Source: Rhizobacter sp.
GTDB lineage: Bacteria; Pseudomonadota; Gammaproteobacteria; Burkholderiales; Burkholderiaceae_C
Assembly (NCBI GenBank): GCA_023954175.1
Contig: JAMLIM010000003.1
Location: 1-64,000, forward strand
Direction: 5' to 3'
DNA length: 64,000 bases
Under the pieces are notes generated by a model, which was given only the letters and a program-made list of their open reading frames with translations, ran no database searches and was not told where the DNA came from. Every line of letters starts with the position of its first letter. Position 1 is the stretch's first letter. Positions 44,660-52,638 of this stretch are shown piece after piece. The translations under genes and the position numbers were made by a program.

Positions 44660-45442
44660 ATGGCTGGTCCCCAGATAGGCACTGATCACGTCCGGATTGG
44701 CGCGCACCTCGTCGGGCGTGCCGTCGCCGATCTTCTTGCCGTAGTCGAGCACGACGACGCGGTCCGAGATGTCCATGACGACGCTCATGTCGTGCTCGAT
44801 CAGCACGATCGTTGTGCCGAACTCGTCGTTGACGTCGAGGATGAAGCGGCTCATGTCCTGCTTCTCCTCGACGTTCATGCCGGCCATCGGCTCGTCGAGC
44901 AGAAGTACCTGCGGTTCCATCGCGAGCGCACGCCCGAGGTCGACCCGCTTTTGCAGACCATAGGGCATGCGCCCGACGGGCGTCTTGCGGTAGGGCTGGA
45001 TCTCGAGGAAGTCGATGATGTGCTCGACGAACTCGCGCTGCGCGGCTTCCTCGCGCTGCGCCGGGCCGACGCGCAGCGCCTGCAGGAACAGGTTGCAGCG
45101 CATCTTGAGGTTGCGACCGGTCATGATGTTGTCGACCACGCTCATGCCCTTGAAAAGCGCCAGGTTCTGGAAGGTGCGCGCCACGCCCATCTTCGCCACC
45201 TGGCGCGAGTTCATGTGCTTGAACGTCTGCCCCTTCAGCGCGATCGTGCCCTGTTGCGGTTGATAGACGCCGTTGATGCAGTTGAGCATCGAGCTCTTGC
45301 CCGCCCCGTTCGGGCCGATGATCGCGCGGATCTCGTGCTCGCGCACATTGAAGCTGATGTCGGTCAACGCCTTCACGCCGCCGAACGCGAGGCTGATGTT
45401 GTTGACCTCGAGGATGACCTCGCCGATCTCGCGCGCCGCCAT
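44657..45442 (-). CDS. livG: Branched-chain amino acid type ABC transporter ATP-binding protein LivG
   Basis: 261 residues. Walker A is GPNGAGKSS, the signature MPYGLQKRVDLGRAL, and Walker B VLLLDEPMAGMN, with the long Q-loop region GVARTFQNLALFKGMSVVDNIMTGR typical of LivG. The start was placed at ATG 45442 (MAAREIGEVILEVNN). Works with LivF, LivH, LivM and the binding protein. Confidence 0.94.
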   Translation of the reverse strand: MAAREIGEVILEVNNISLAFGGVKALTDISFNVREHEIRAIIGPNGAGKSSMLNCINGVYQPQQGTIALKGQTFKHMNSRQVAKMGVARTFQNLALFKGMSVVDNIMTGRNLKMRCNLFLQALRVGPAQREEAAQREFVEHIIDFLEIQPYRKTPVGRMPYGLQKRVDLGRALAMEPQVLLLDEPMAGMNVEEKQDMSRFILDVNDEFGTTIVLIEHDMSVVMDISDRVVVLDYGKKIGDGTPDEVRANPDVISAYLGTSH

Positions 45443-45522
45443 CTCAGTGGCGCCCGGCCGCCCGAAGCCACTGAGCGCCCCCCCGGGGGGCAGCGAGCGC
45501 AAGCGAATATGGGGGTTTCATT
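45443..45522 (-). repeat. GC-palindromic spacer with bridging ORF between acyl-CoA synthetase and livG
   Basis: On the minus strand the spacer reads TGA-A-ATGAAACCC..., then CCCCCCGGGGGGG, GCGCTCAGTGGCTTCGGG and ...GCCACTGA-G-ATG. So a 25-codon ORF (MKPPYSLALAAPRGG...) starts one base after the upstream stop and stops one base before the livG ATG. The same palindromic sequence type is common between genes in Comamonadaceae-like genomes, as I remember it; that needs a search. Confidence 0.6.
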
Positions 45523-47469
45523 TCAGGCTGCCTTCTTCACAGCGGGAAACACCTTGGCGTCCTCGATCCGCAGGTCGGCCGCAACCATGCCGGTGCGGCC
45601 GTCCTCGAACTTGACCTGCGTCTCGATGTACTGGCTCGCCTTGCCGCCGTAGAGCGCGTCGACGAGCACCTGATAGCGCTCGCCGATGAAGCCGCGTCGC
45701 ACCTTGCGCGTGCGCGTCAGTTCGCCGTCGTCGGCGTCGAGTTCCTTGTGCAGGATCAGGAAGCGGCTCATCTGGCTGCCCGCGAGCAGATCGTCCTGCG
45801 CGAGGTCGGCGTTGACCTTTTCCACGCAGTCGCGAATCAGCGCGTAGACCTCGGGCTTTTGCGCCAGATCGGTATAGCCGGCATAAGGCAGGTTGCGCTT
45901 CTCGGCCCAGTTGCCGACCGCCTCGACGTCGATGTTGATGAAGGCGCAGACGCGGTCGCGCTGGTCGCCGAAGGCGACCGCCTCCTTGATGAAGGGGAAG
46001 AACTTGAGCTTGTTCTCGACGTACTTGGGCGCGAACATCGCGCCGTCGTTGGCGCCGCCGACGATGCGGCCGACGTCCTTCGCGCGGTCGATGATCTTCA
46101 GGTGGCCGCTCGCGGCGATGAAGCCGGCGTCGCCCGTGTGGTACCAGCCGTCGCCGGTCAGCACCTCGGCCGTCGCTTCCGGGTTCTTGTAGTACTCCTT
46201 CAACAGGCCGGGCGACTTGACGAGAATCTCGCCGTTCTCGGCGAGCCGGATCTCCACGCCGGCGATCGGGACGCCGACCGTATCGGCATGCGCTTCGTTG
46301 TCGGGCTGCAGGCAGACGAACACGGCGGTTTCGGTCTGGCCGTAGAGCTGCTTCAGGTTGATCCCGATCGAACGGTAGAAGGTGAACAGATCCGGCCCGA
46401 TCGCCTCGCCCGCGGTGTAGGCGACGCGCACGCGAGAGAAGCCGAGCGTGTTGCGCAACGGGCCGTAGACGAGCACGTTGCCTTTCGCGTAGAGCAGGCG
46501 GTCCCACAGGCCGACCGGCTTGCCATCCATCAGCGCCGGGCCGACGCGCCGAGCGACGTCCATGAAGTAGTGGAACAGCCAGCGCTTGAGCGCGCCGGCG
46601 TCTTCCATGCGGATCATCACGCTCGTCAGCAGCCCTTCGAAGATGCGTGGCGGCGCGAAGTAGTAGGTCGGCCCGATTTCCTTCAGGTCGATCGTCACCG
46701 TCGACGCCGACTCAGGGCAGTTGACGACGTAGCCACAGGCGAGCCACTGCGCGTAGCTGAAGATGTTCTGGCCGATCCACGCCGGGGGCATGTAGGCCAG
46801 CACCTCCTCGTCCGGGCCGAGCTTGTCGAATTCGGCCCCCGCCTTCGCGCGGTCGAGCAGCGTGAAGTGCGTATGCACCACGCCCTTGGGTTTGCCCGTC
46901 GTGCCGGACGTGAAGAAGAGCGCCGCCACGTCGTCCGGCGAGGCCTTGGCGACCTCGGCGTCGAAGAAGCCGGGGTGCGCCTTGGCAAACGCGCGGCCCG
47001 ATTCGACCAGCGCCTCGAGCGGCGCCAGCCCGGGCTCGTCGTAGTTGCGCAGGCCGCGCGGGTCGTCGTACCAGATCGCGGCCAGCTGCGGGCACTCCTC
47101 GCGCAACTCGAGCATCTTGTCGACCTGCTCCTGGTCCTCGACGACGGCGAACGCGACCTCGGCGTTGTTGATCGGAAACGTGAACTCGGCCGCGACCGCG
47201 TCCTGATAGAGCGGGATCGGCACCGCGCCGAGCGCCTGCGCGGCCAGCATCGACGCATAGAGCCGCGGCCGGTTCTCGCCCACCACCACCATGTGGTCGT
47301 CGCGCTTGAGGCCGGCCGCCGCGAGGCCGCAGGCCATGTCGCGCACCAGATCGGCGAGCTCGGCCCACGTCATCGTCTGCCAGATGCCGTACTCCTTGAC
47401 GCGCAGGGCAGCCGCGGTCGGGCGCGCCTTCGCGTGTGCGAGCATCGATCTTGGAAACGTCGTCTGCAA
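45523..47469 (-). CDS. AMP-dependent long-chain acyl-CoA synthetase-like protein
   Basis: 648 residues, ANL superfamily. Core motifs are ALFFTSGTTGKPKGVVHTH (P-loop), LKQLYGQTETAVF, WYHTGDAGFIAASGHLKIIDRAKD and the terminal lysine region TRTRKVRRGFIGERY. The start is TTG 47469 (reading QTTFPRSMLAHAKARPTAAALR), with CGGAG seven bases upstream; the next ATG is 47445. It activates a carboxylic acid with CoA. It heads the liv-type operon and is divergent from a Crp/Fnr regulator. Confidence 0.88.
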   Translation of the reverse strand: MQTTFPRSMLAHAKARPTAAALRVKEYGIWQTMTWAELADLVRDMACGLAAAGLKRDDHMVVVGENRPRLYASMLAAQALGAVPIPLYQDAVAAEFTFPINNAEVAFAVVEDQEQVDKMLELREECPQLAAIWYDDPRGLRNYDEPGLAPLEALVESGRAFAKAHPGFFDAEVAKASPDDVAALFFTSGTTGKPKGVVHTHFTLLDRAKAGAEFDKLGPDEEVLAYMPPAWIGQNIFSYAQWLACGYVVNCPESASTVTIDLKEIGPTYYFAPPRIFEGLLTSVMIRMEDAGALKRWLFHYFMDVARRVGPALMDGKPVGLWDRLLYAKGNVLVYGPLRNTLGFSRVRVAYTAGEAIGPDLFTFYRSIGINLKQLYGQTETAVFVCLQPDNEAHADTVGVPIAGVEIRLAENGEILVKSPGLLKEYYKNPEATAEVLTGDGWYHTGDAGFIAASGHLKIIDRAKDVGRIVGGANDGAMFAPKYVENKLKFFPFIKEAVAFGDQRDRVCAFINIDVEAVGNWAEKRNLPYAGYTDLAQKPEVYALIRDCVEKVNADLAQDDLLAGSQMSRFLILHKELDADDGELTRTRKVRRGFIGERYQVLVDALYGGKASQYIETQVKFEDGRTGMVAADLRIEDAKVFPAVKKAA

Positions 47470-47540
47470 GCTGTGGCTCCGGAGTTCACACGTGGTGATG
47501 TTTGCCAGCCGCAATGCTAGGCTTGAGTTTGACGCCAAGT

Positions 47541-47556
47541 TGTCGTTACGACGACA
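47541..47556. promoter_or_regulatory. Palindromic operator candidate in the divergent promoter region
   Basis: TGTCGT-TACG-ACGACA is a perfect 6-bp inverted repeat with a 4-base spacer, centred in the 172-bp region between the acyl-CoA synthetase and the Crp/Fnr gene. A TTGAGT (47523) and TTACGA (47546) pair with 17-bp spacing overlaps it on the plus strand. Probably the site of the adjacent regulator; it does not match the classic CRP or FNR consensus. Confidence 0.5.
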
Positions 47557-47641
47557 TTGCTCGGGTTCACCCCCTCGGTATTTCCCCGGGGTTTCGCACC
47601 ATTGTTCGAGCCGCCATGTCTGCCTGCCAGAGATCCCGCCC

Positions 47642-48352
47642 ATGCACGCATTCGTAGGCCCCTTGCATGCGCGGGCGCGCGCCGCAACGGCCGAGGAGCT
47701 TGCCGGCATTCACTGGCTCGGCGCGCTGAGCGATGCCGATGAACGCGCCCGCGCGGAGGCCGACATCCTTGTCGTCGAGGTCGCTGCGGGCGAACTGTTG
47801 TGCCGCGTGGGGCGGCCGGCGACGTACTGGTTCGGCGTCGTCGACGGCCTGCTCAAGATGAGCAGCGACACCGCGCACGGCGTGCCGATCACGTTCACCG
47901 GCGTGCCCCGCGGGGGCTGGTTCGGCGAGGGCACGATGATCAAACGCGAGCCCTACCGCTACAACATCCAGGCCCTGCGAAAGAGCGTCGTCGCCGGCCT
48001 GAACGTCGACACCTTCCACTGGCTGCTGTCGCGCAGCATCGCGTTCAACGGCTTCGTGATGCGACAGCTCAACGAACGCCTCGGCCAGTTCATCGGCGCC
48101 CGCGAGATCGACCGCCTGAGCGATCCCGACGTGCGCGTCGCGCGCAGCCTCGCGGCGCTCTTTCACCCGACGCTCTACCCCGGCGTGGGCGACCTGCTGC
48201 GCATCACGCAGCAGGAGCTCGGCTACCTCGTCGGCCTGTCGCGCCAGCGCGTCAACGAGTCACTTCACACGCTGCAGCGGCGCGGCTGCATCCGCATCGA
48301 ATACGGCGGCCTGCGCGTCCTCGACCTCGAGGGCCTGCGCCACAGCATCTGA
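47642..48352 (+). CDS. Crp/Fnr family transcriptional regulator
   Basis: 236 residues. The N-terminal cyclic-nucleotide-like beta-barrel (DILVVEVAAGELLCRVGRPATYWFGVVDGLLKMS) leads to the dimerisation helix and a C-terminal winged helix with ITQQELGYLVGLSRQRVNESLHTLQRRGCIRIEYGGLRVLD. The FNR-type N-terminal cysteine cluster is absent, so it is not a canonical O2 sensor. Divergent from the acyl-CoA synthetase/liv operon, which it likely controls. Confidence 0.9.
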   Translation: MHAFVGPLHARARAATAEELAGIHWLGALSDADERARAEADILVVEVAAGELLCRVGRPATYWFGVVDGLLKMSSDTAHGVPITFTGVPRGGWFGEGTMIKREPYRYNIQALRKSVVAGLNVDTFHWLLSRSIAFNGFVMRQLNERLGQFIGAREIDRLSDPDVRVARSLAALFHPTLYPGVGDLLRITQQELGYLVGLSRQRVNESLHTLQRRGCIRIEYGGLRVLDLEGLRHSI

Positions 48353-48428
48353 CGCGGGCGCCACGCCTTGCGGCGACACGCGCAGGTCACACGGCGGCCC
48401 CGGCCGCCGCGTGACGAGGTGGCGTCAT

Positions 48429-50684
48429 TCAGGCATTCGAAGTCGGCCCCGGCGCCAGCACGAAGGCGCGTGCCGTCCTGCTGTCGTATTGGTCCTGGCG
48501 CGACCAGCCATCGGTCGCCCGGTGCGCCACGTAGAGGTTCTCGGTGAAACCCGCGAGCACGCACAGGTCGAGCAGGCTGCCCACCGTCGGCAACGGGTCG
48601 CCGGGCGGCGAAGGCGGAATCGCCGCCGGCATGCCGGCGGCATTCGCGGCCGCCGTGCCCGCCGCGCTGTATTCGGGCGGCGAGACGGCACCGCGCTGGA
48701 CATAGAACGAGTAGCTCGCGAAGCGGTTGCGCTGCAGCGCGAGGAAGGGCACGTCCACGCCGAGCGCGCGCGACGCGTAGTTCATCACGCCGCATTCGTC
48801 GGCCGCCGCGCTGCCGCCGACGCTCGGCGCGTCGATGCGGGCGAAGGTCGGGTTGTTGTCCACCCGCACGGTCAGCACCATGCGGTTTTGCGCCGCGTCG
48901 ACGAGGCCGAGCAGGGCGGCATCGCGCGTCTGGATCGTGCCGCTCAGGTCGCTGCTCGCAGGCACGCGCCACTTGATGCCGAGCGCCTCCGGATCGACGA
49001 GGTTGCCGGCCGCGTCGAACAGCTCGACCTTGATCTGCCACGGCCCGCCCTGGTCGGTGCCGACCGGGTTGCCGCCGGCATCGAAGGTCGTGCCCGGCGC
49101 GACGGCGACGGTCGGGATGACGGCGCTCTGGGTGTCGAGCACGACGTTGGGCGTCGACCACTGCCCGGTCGGCGGCAGCGCGGGCGGGATCTCGCACAGA
49201 TGGGCCGAGGCCCCGACTGATTGCGGTCCGAGCGGATATTGCTCGAGGATCAGATCGCCGCCGACCTCGTGCGTGTAGTGCCGGTTGATCGCGTCGGTGT
49301 TGGGGCGCCATTCGCTTTCCGCTTCGGCCGGGCGCTTGTACGACACACGGTAGTAGCGCACCCCGAGGTCGCTGCGCAAGGAGCTGTCGAACTCGAGGCG
49401 CGGCCGCAGGGACCCGCCCCACGGCGCGCTGTCGTCGAGCAGCCCGAGCTTGGCCGGATCGTGCCCAGGGGCGCCGACCTTGGTCGTGTCGTTCGCGCCG
49501 TGGATGCGCCAGACCGAGGTGTTGCCCACCGCCATGAAGAGCACCCAGTTGTTGGGCGCGACGATCGGCGGGCACGGCGGGCAGGCGTGCGCGAGCGGAT
49601 GCGTCGTGACGAGCGTCACCTCGGTGCCGCAGACGTAGTTCCACCAGGTGTGGCAGGCGACGGGCGTCGGCTCGTAGATCGTGACCCAGAAGCCCGGCCA
49701 GATGCGCTGGCGGGCGACGAAGTAGAGGTCCGGCACGTCGAGATTGAAGTACGAACGCCAGATCACCGCGCGGAAGTGCCCGCACTCGTCCGTCATCACC
49801 GTCACGAGCTTGGTGCGCTTGACGAACATCGGGAACAGCCAGCACAGGATGGGGCGCAGCAGTTCGAGGTGCGCGACGACCGCGCGCTCGAACACCGCGC
49901 GCGAGCTGCGCGCGGCGAGCTGCAGTTCGGCCGGCAGCGCGAGCGAGCGCAGCATCTCTCTCGGCGGCTCGGGCTGCGGGTTGAAGCCGCGGATCGTGCC
50001 CGGATCGGTGATGCGCGCGCCGATGCGTTCGGGCGGCTCCGGCGGCAGCGGCTGCGGATTCAGGCTGACCTCGCCCGCCAGATCGACGCGAAAGGCGCCC
50101 GGGAAGCGCTCCGGTGGGCGCGGTGGAATGGGCAGGTCGATCGGCGGCCAGGGCCCGACCACGATGTCGCGCAAGCGGTCGATCTCGTACTCGGGCAGCT
50201 TGATGATGATGAACGGCCAGGGGTCGACCTCGTAGATGTCGATCGCCGCATTGCATACCGGCAGCTTGAGCGTGATTCCGCCCGCAACGACGCTCTTGAG
50301 CAGCGTGCCCTTGACGAGGCAGCGTCGGCCGATCCAGTGCGGCCAGACGTCGGGGCCGAGCTCGAACCGCAGCGGCGGCAGCCGCTCCATGTTCGGTCGC
50401 AGCGCGACGTGGGCGTCGAGCCCGCCGCGGCGCAACAGTTCACCGACGTCGAGTTCGCCCTTGTCCATCTCCGGCCCGAGCACGACGCGCACCGCCTGCG
50501 CCTCCTTGCCGACGGGCAGCGCAAGCTTCGCGCTGCCGCCCTTGTCGAGCGGCTGCATGTCGAGCAGGGTGCCGCCCTTGCTGAAGGCGTAGGCGACGAC
50601 GCTCGTGAGTTCTGCCGGGCGTTCCGTGATCGTGGTGCGGATCTCGAGCGGCACGTTGCGCTCGCCGCGTTTGGCTGTGGCCAT
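48429..50684 (-). CDS. Large protein of unknown function with NPQPLPP/NPQPEPP motifs
   Basis: 751 residues, no signal peptide. Residues ~1-110 form a beta-rich start; ~118-180 (RCLVKGTLLKSVVAGGITLKL...DIYEVDPWPF) look like a carboxypeptidase-regulatory-like fold. LNPQPLPP (208-215) and FNPQPEPP (234-241) follow. Then a helical part with Trp/Cys-rich blocks (THPLAHACPPCPP) and a C-terminal region with an Ig-like VELFDAAGNLVDPEALGIKW stretch. I recall the NPQPLPP motif from uncharacterised bacterial proteins only. AAGGAG precedes the ATG. Downstream of a 5'-nucleotidase gene. Confidence 0.8.
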   Translation of the reverse strand: MATAKRGERNVPLEIRTTITERPAELTSVVAYAFSKGGTLLDMQPLDKGGSAKLALPVGKEAQAVRVVLGPEMDKGELDVGELLRRGGLDAHVALRPNMERLPPLRFELGPDVWPHWIGRRCLVKGTLLKSVVAGGITLKLPVCNAAIDIYEVDPWPFIIIKLPEYEIDRLRDIVVGPWPPIDLPIPPRPPERFPGAFRVDLAGEVSLNPQPLPPEPPERIGARITDPGTIRGFNPQPEPPREMLRSLALPAELQLAARSSRAVFERAVVAHLELLRPILCWLFPMFVKRTKLVTVMTDECGHFRAVIWRSYFNLDVPDLYFVARQRIWPGFWVTIYEPTPVACHTWWNYVCGTEVTLVTTHPLAHACPPCPPIVAPNNWVLFMAVGNTSVWRIHGANDTTKVGAPGHDPAKLGLLDDSAPWGGSLRPRLEFDSSLRSDLGVRYYRVSYKRPAEAESEWRPNTDAINRHYTHEVGGDLILEQYPLGPQSVGASAHLCEIPPALPPTGQWSTPNVVLDTQSAVIPTVAVAPGTTFDAGGNPVGTDQGGPWQIKVELFDAAGNLVDPEALGIKWRVPASSDLSGTIQTRDAALLGLVDAAQNRMVLTVRVDNNPTFARIDAPSVGGSAAADECGVMNYASRALGVDVPFLALQRNRFASYSFYVQRGAVSPPEYSAAGTAAANAAGMPAAIPPSPPGDPLPTVGSLLDLCVLAGFTENLYVAHRATDGWSRQDQYDSRTARAFVLAPGPTSNA

Positions 50685-50718
50685 GATGACTCCTTGGCTG
50701 GCTGGAAGTGGCCAACCC

Positions 50719-50747
50719 AGAATAGAAACGTGTCCTCATGCGCGCAA
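50719..50747 (-). promoter_or_regulatory. Promoter for the 751-residue protein gene
   Basis: On the minus strand TTGCGC (50742-50747) and TATTCT (50719-50724) are separated by exactly 17 bases, about 35 bases before the ATG at 50684, with AAGGAG in between. This suggests the gene has its own promoter rather than depending on the upstream nucleotidase gene. Confidence 0.55.
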
Positions 50748-50839
50748 CTGGCGTCCTAGGGGGATGCAGGGCGCAACACCCGCCAATTTGTGACGAGATG
50801 CAAGCGCGACGAGGCCGAGTCGCCCGCCGGCGACCGCAC

Positions 50840-51736
50840 TCAGCCGTTGGCGACGCCCGAGGCGACGTGCCCTGAAGGCACGTGCGGGGCCGCGCTGTCG
50901 ACATGCCCGGTCTGGTCGTCGAAAAAGAAGTCGGGCTCGAACTCGCGCAGGAACTCGCCCTTCGCAAGGCCACCGAGGAACATCGCCTCGTCGACCTCGA
51001 TGCGCCAGTCCATCAGCGTGCGGATCGCACGCTCGTGCGCCGGTGCGCTGCGCGCCGTGACGAGCGCGGTACGGATGCGCATGACGGGGGAGGCATCGCG
51101 CTGCAAGGTGTGCAGCGCCTGCAACAGCGGCTTGAACGGCCCGGCGCCGAGCGGCGTCGCCGCCTGGTCGTCTTCGTGCGCCTGGAACGCGGCGAGGCCG
51201 GCACGCTGAAAGACGCGCTCCGCCTCGTCCGAGAACAGCACCGCGTCACCGTCGAAGGCGATGCGCACCTCGTTCGGGTGCGCATCCGACGCGCGCGCCG
51301 AATGCGGGTAGACCCGCGCGGCCGGCACGCCGGCGGCGAGCGCCGAACGCACGTCGGCCTCGTTCGTCGACAGGAACAGGTTCGCCGCCAGCGGCCGCAG
51401 GTAGCGCCACGGCGATTCGCCCCGCGTGAACACACCGCGCTGGATCGGCAGCCCGTAATGCTTGGCCGAGCGGAACACCCGCATGCCCGACACCGGGTCA
51501 TTGCGCGAGAGGATCACCACTTCCACCCGCTGCGCGGCGGGCAGGTTGAAGGCGAGCAGCTTGTTGACGAGCGAGAACGCGACGCCGGGCCGCGCCGGCG
51601 CGTCGAGCCGTGCGAGCTGCAACGCCATGTAGGCGCGGTCGTCGTCCGCCTCGAAAACGCGGTTCTCCTCCTCGAAGTCGAACAGCGCCCGCGACGAGAT
51701 GGCGACGACGAGTTGACCGTGCAGGGAGGCGGGCAT
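50840..51736 (-). CDS. 5'-nucleotidase (cytosolic NT5C1-like family)
   Basis: 298 residues. Family blocks: LVVAISSRALFDFEEENRVF at the start, VEVVILSRNDPVSGMRVFRSA, GVFTRGESPWRYLRPLAANLFLSTNEADVRSAL and IAFDGDAVLFSDEAERVF, then MDWRIEVDEAMFLGGLAKGEFLREFEPDFFFDDQ. These fit the bacterial homologues of cytosolic 5'-nucleotidase 1 (HAD-like), which dephosphorylate nucleoside monophosphates. ATG 51736 is preferred over TTG 51742; TATCAT lies six bases before it, suggesting a leaderless mRNA. Confidence 0.85.
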   Translation of the reverse strand: MPASLHGQLVVAISSRALFDFEEENRVFEADDDRAYMALQLARLDAPARPGVAFSLVNKLLAFNLPAAQRVEVVILSRNDPVSGMRVFRSAKHYGLPIQRGVFTRGESPWRYLRPLAANLFLSTNEADVRSALAAGVPAARVYPHSARASDAHPNEVRIAFDGDAVLFSDEAERVFQRAGLAAFQAHEDDQAATPLGAGPFKPLLQALHTLQRDASPVMRIRTALVTARSAPAHERAIRTLMDWRIEVDEAMFLGGLAKGEFLREFEPDFFFDDQTGHVDSAAPHVPSGHVASGVANG

Positions 51737-51742
51737 CCGCAA

Positions 51743-51748
51743 ATGATA
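51743..51748 (-). promoter_or_regulatory. -10 element placed for a leaderless nucleotidase transcript
   Basis: On the minus strand TATCAT occupies 51748 down to 51743, exactly six bases before the ATG at 51736. The same TATCAT-N6-ATG arrangement occurs at 28220-28206, and TACAAT-N6-ATG at lpxC. No good -35 was found. Confidence 0.45.
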
Positions 51749-51977
51749 GGCAGGAAACGAACAACGCCCCCGCAGGGGCGTAGGCCGAGCAACGCCGCGA
51801 TCCGCTCGCCGATGTCGATCTCATTGCGCGCTGCGCCCCGTGCCAACTCCGCCGCGCGGCGCCGGATGGCACTCGGGCCGGGCTACAGGCGCTGAAGTGG
51901 GCGCGTGAGCCGATAGACTTCGCTTCAAGTCGCGAACTGCGCGGCGGATGTTGGCCCGCTATGGCAGGGCACCGTGA

Positions 51978-52559
51978 ATGGAAGAGAAGAGATTTGTCAG
52001 GCCTGGCCTGAAGTTGCCCTGGCTCGTCGTCCTGGCGGCGGCCGCAGTTGCGGCGCGTCCTGCGGTGGCCGAGCCGTCGTTGGCTCCAACCGGTGCCTTC
52101 CTCCAGGTTGGCATTGCCGAGGACACCAGCGCCGCCACCGTGGGGCTGACCTGGCGCTGGAGCCGGCAGTGGGTGCTCGGCCCCGGTGTCGTTTCCGGCT
52201 ACTGGGCGGCGGCGATCTCGGGCTGGCGCTACCAGGCAGCCAGTGGCGAGGGCTACTCGAGCCTCGGGCAGCTGAGCTTCACGCCCGTCGTTCGCTACAC
52301 GCTGGCGGGCGGCAACGCCCCCTGGTTCATCGAGGGCGGCATTGGCGCGACCTACACGAACAAGGTCTACGTGACCGAGGGCCGGGCCTTCTCGACGCGC
52401 TTCAATTTCGGCGACCAGATCGCGATCGGCGCCGTCTTCGGCCCGGCGCGCGAATACGAGGTCTCGCTGCGCTTCGAGCATTTCTCGAACGCCGACATCG
52501 AGCTGCCCAACCCGGGCCAGAACTTCATCCAGTTGCGCCTGTCCCTGCCCTTGCCTTGA
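51978..52559 (+). CDS. pagL: Lipid A 3-O-deacylase PagL
   Basis: 193 residues: a signal peptide (LPWLVVLAAAAVAARPAVA), then an eight-strand outer-membrane beta-barrel pattern ending in alternating QLRLSLPLP. The PagL active-site block RFEHFSNADIELPNPGQNF is present with H168 and S170. It removes the 3-O acyl chain of lipid A, lowering its endotoxicity. Notably in the same window as lpxC, though not linked. The start at 51978 gives a normal signal peptide. Confidence 0.88.
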   Translation: MEEKRFVRPGLKLPWLVVLAAAAVAARPAVAEPSLAPTGAFLQVGIAEDTSAATVGLTWRWSRQWVLGPGVVSGYWAAAISGWRYQAASGEGYSSLGQLSFTPVVRYTLAGGNAPWFIEGGIGATYTNKVYVTEGRAFSTRFNFGDQIAIGAVFGPAREYEVSLRFEHFSNADIELPNPGQNFIQLRLSLPLP

Positions 52560-52638
52560 CGGCTCACCGCCCGCCGACGGGCGCTGCCGCGCGCATCGCT
52601 GCGGCGCGGCCGGCGTTGCCCTCCGCGTGCGGAGCCGG

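Noticed and set aside
42854-45652. 932-codon plus-strand open frame over the liv genes.
   Set aside because: Antisense to livM, livH and livG, whose protein motifs are complete; no domain in the frame.
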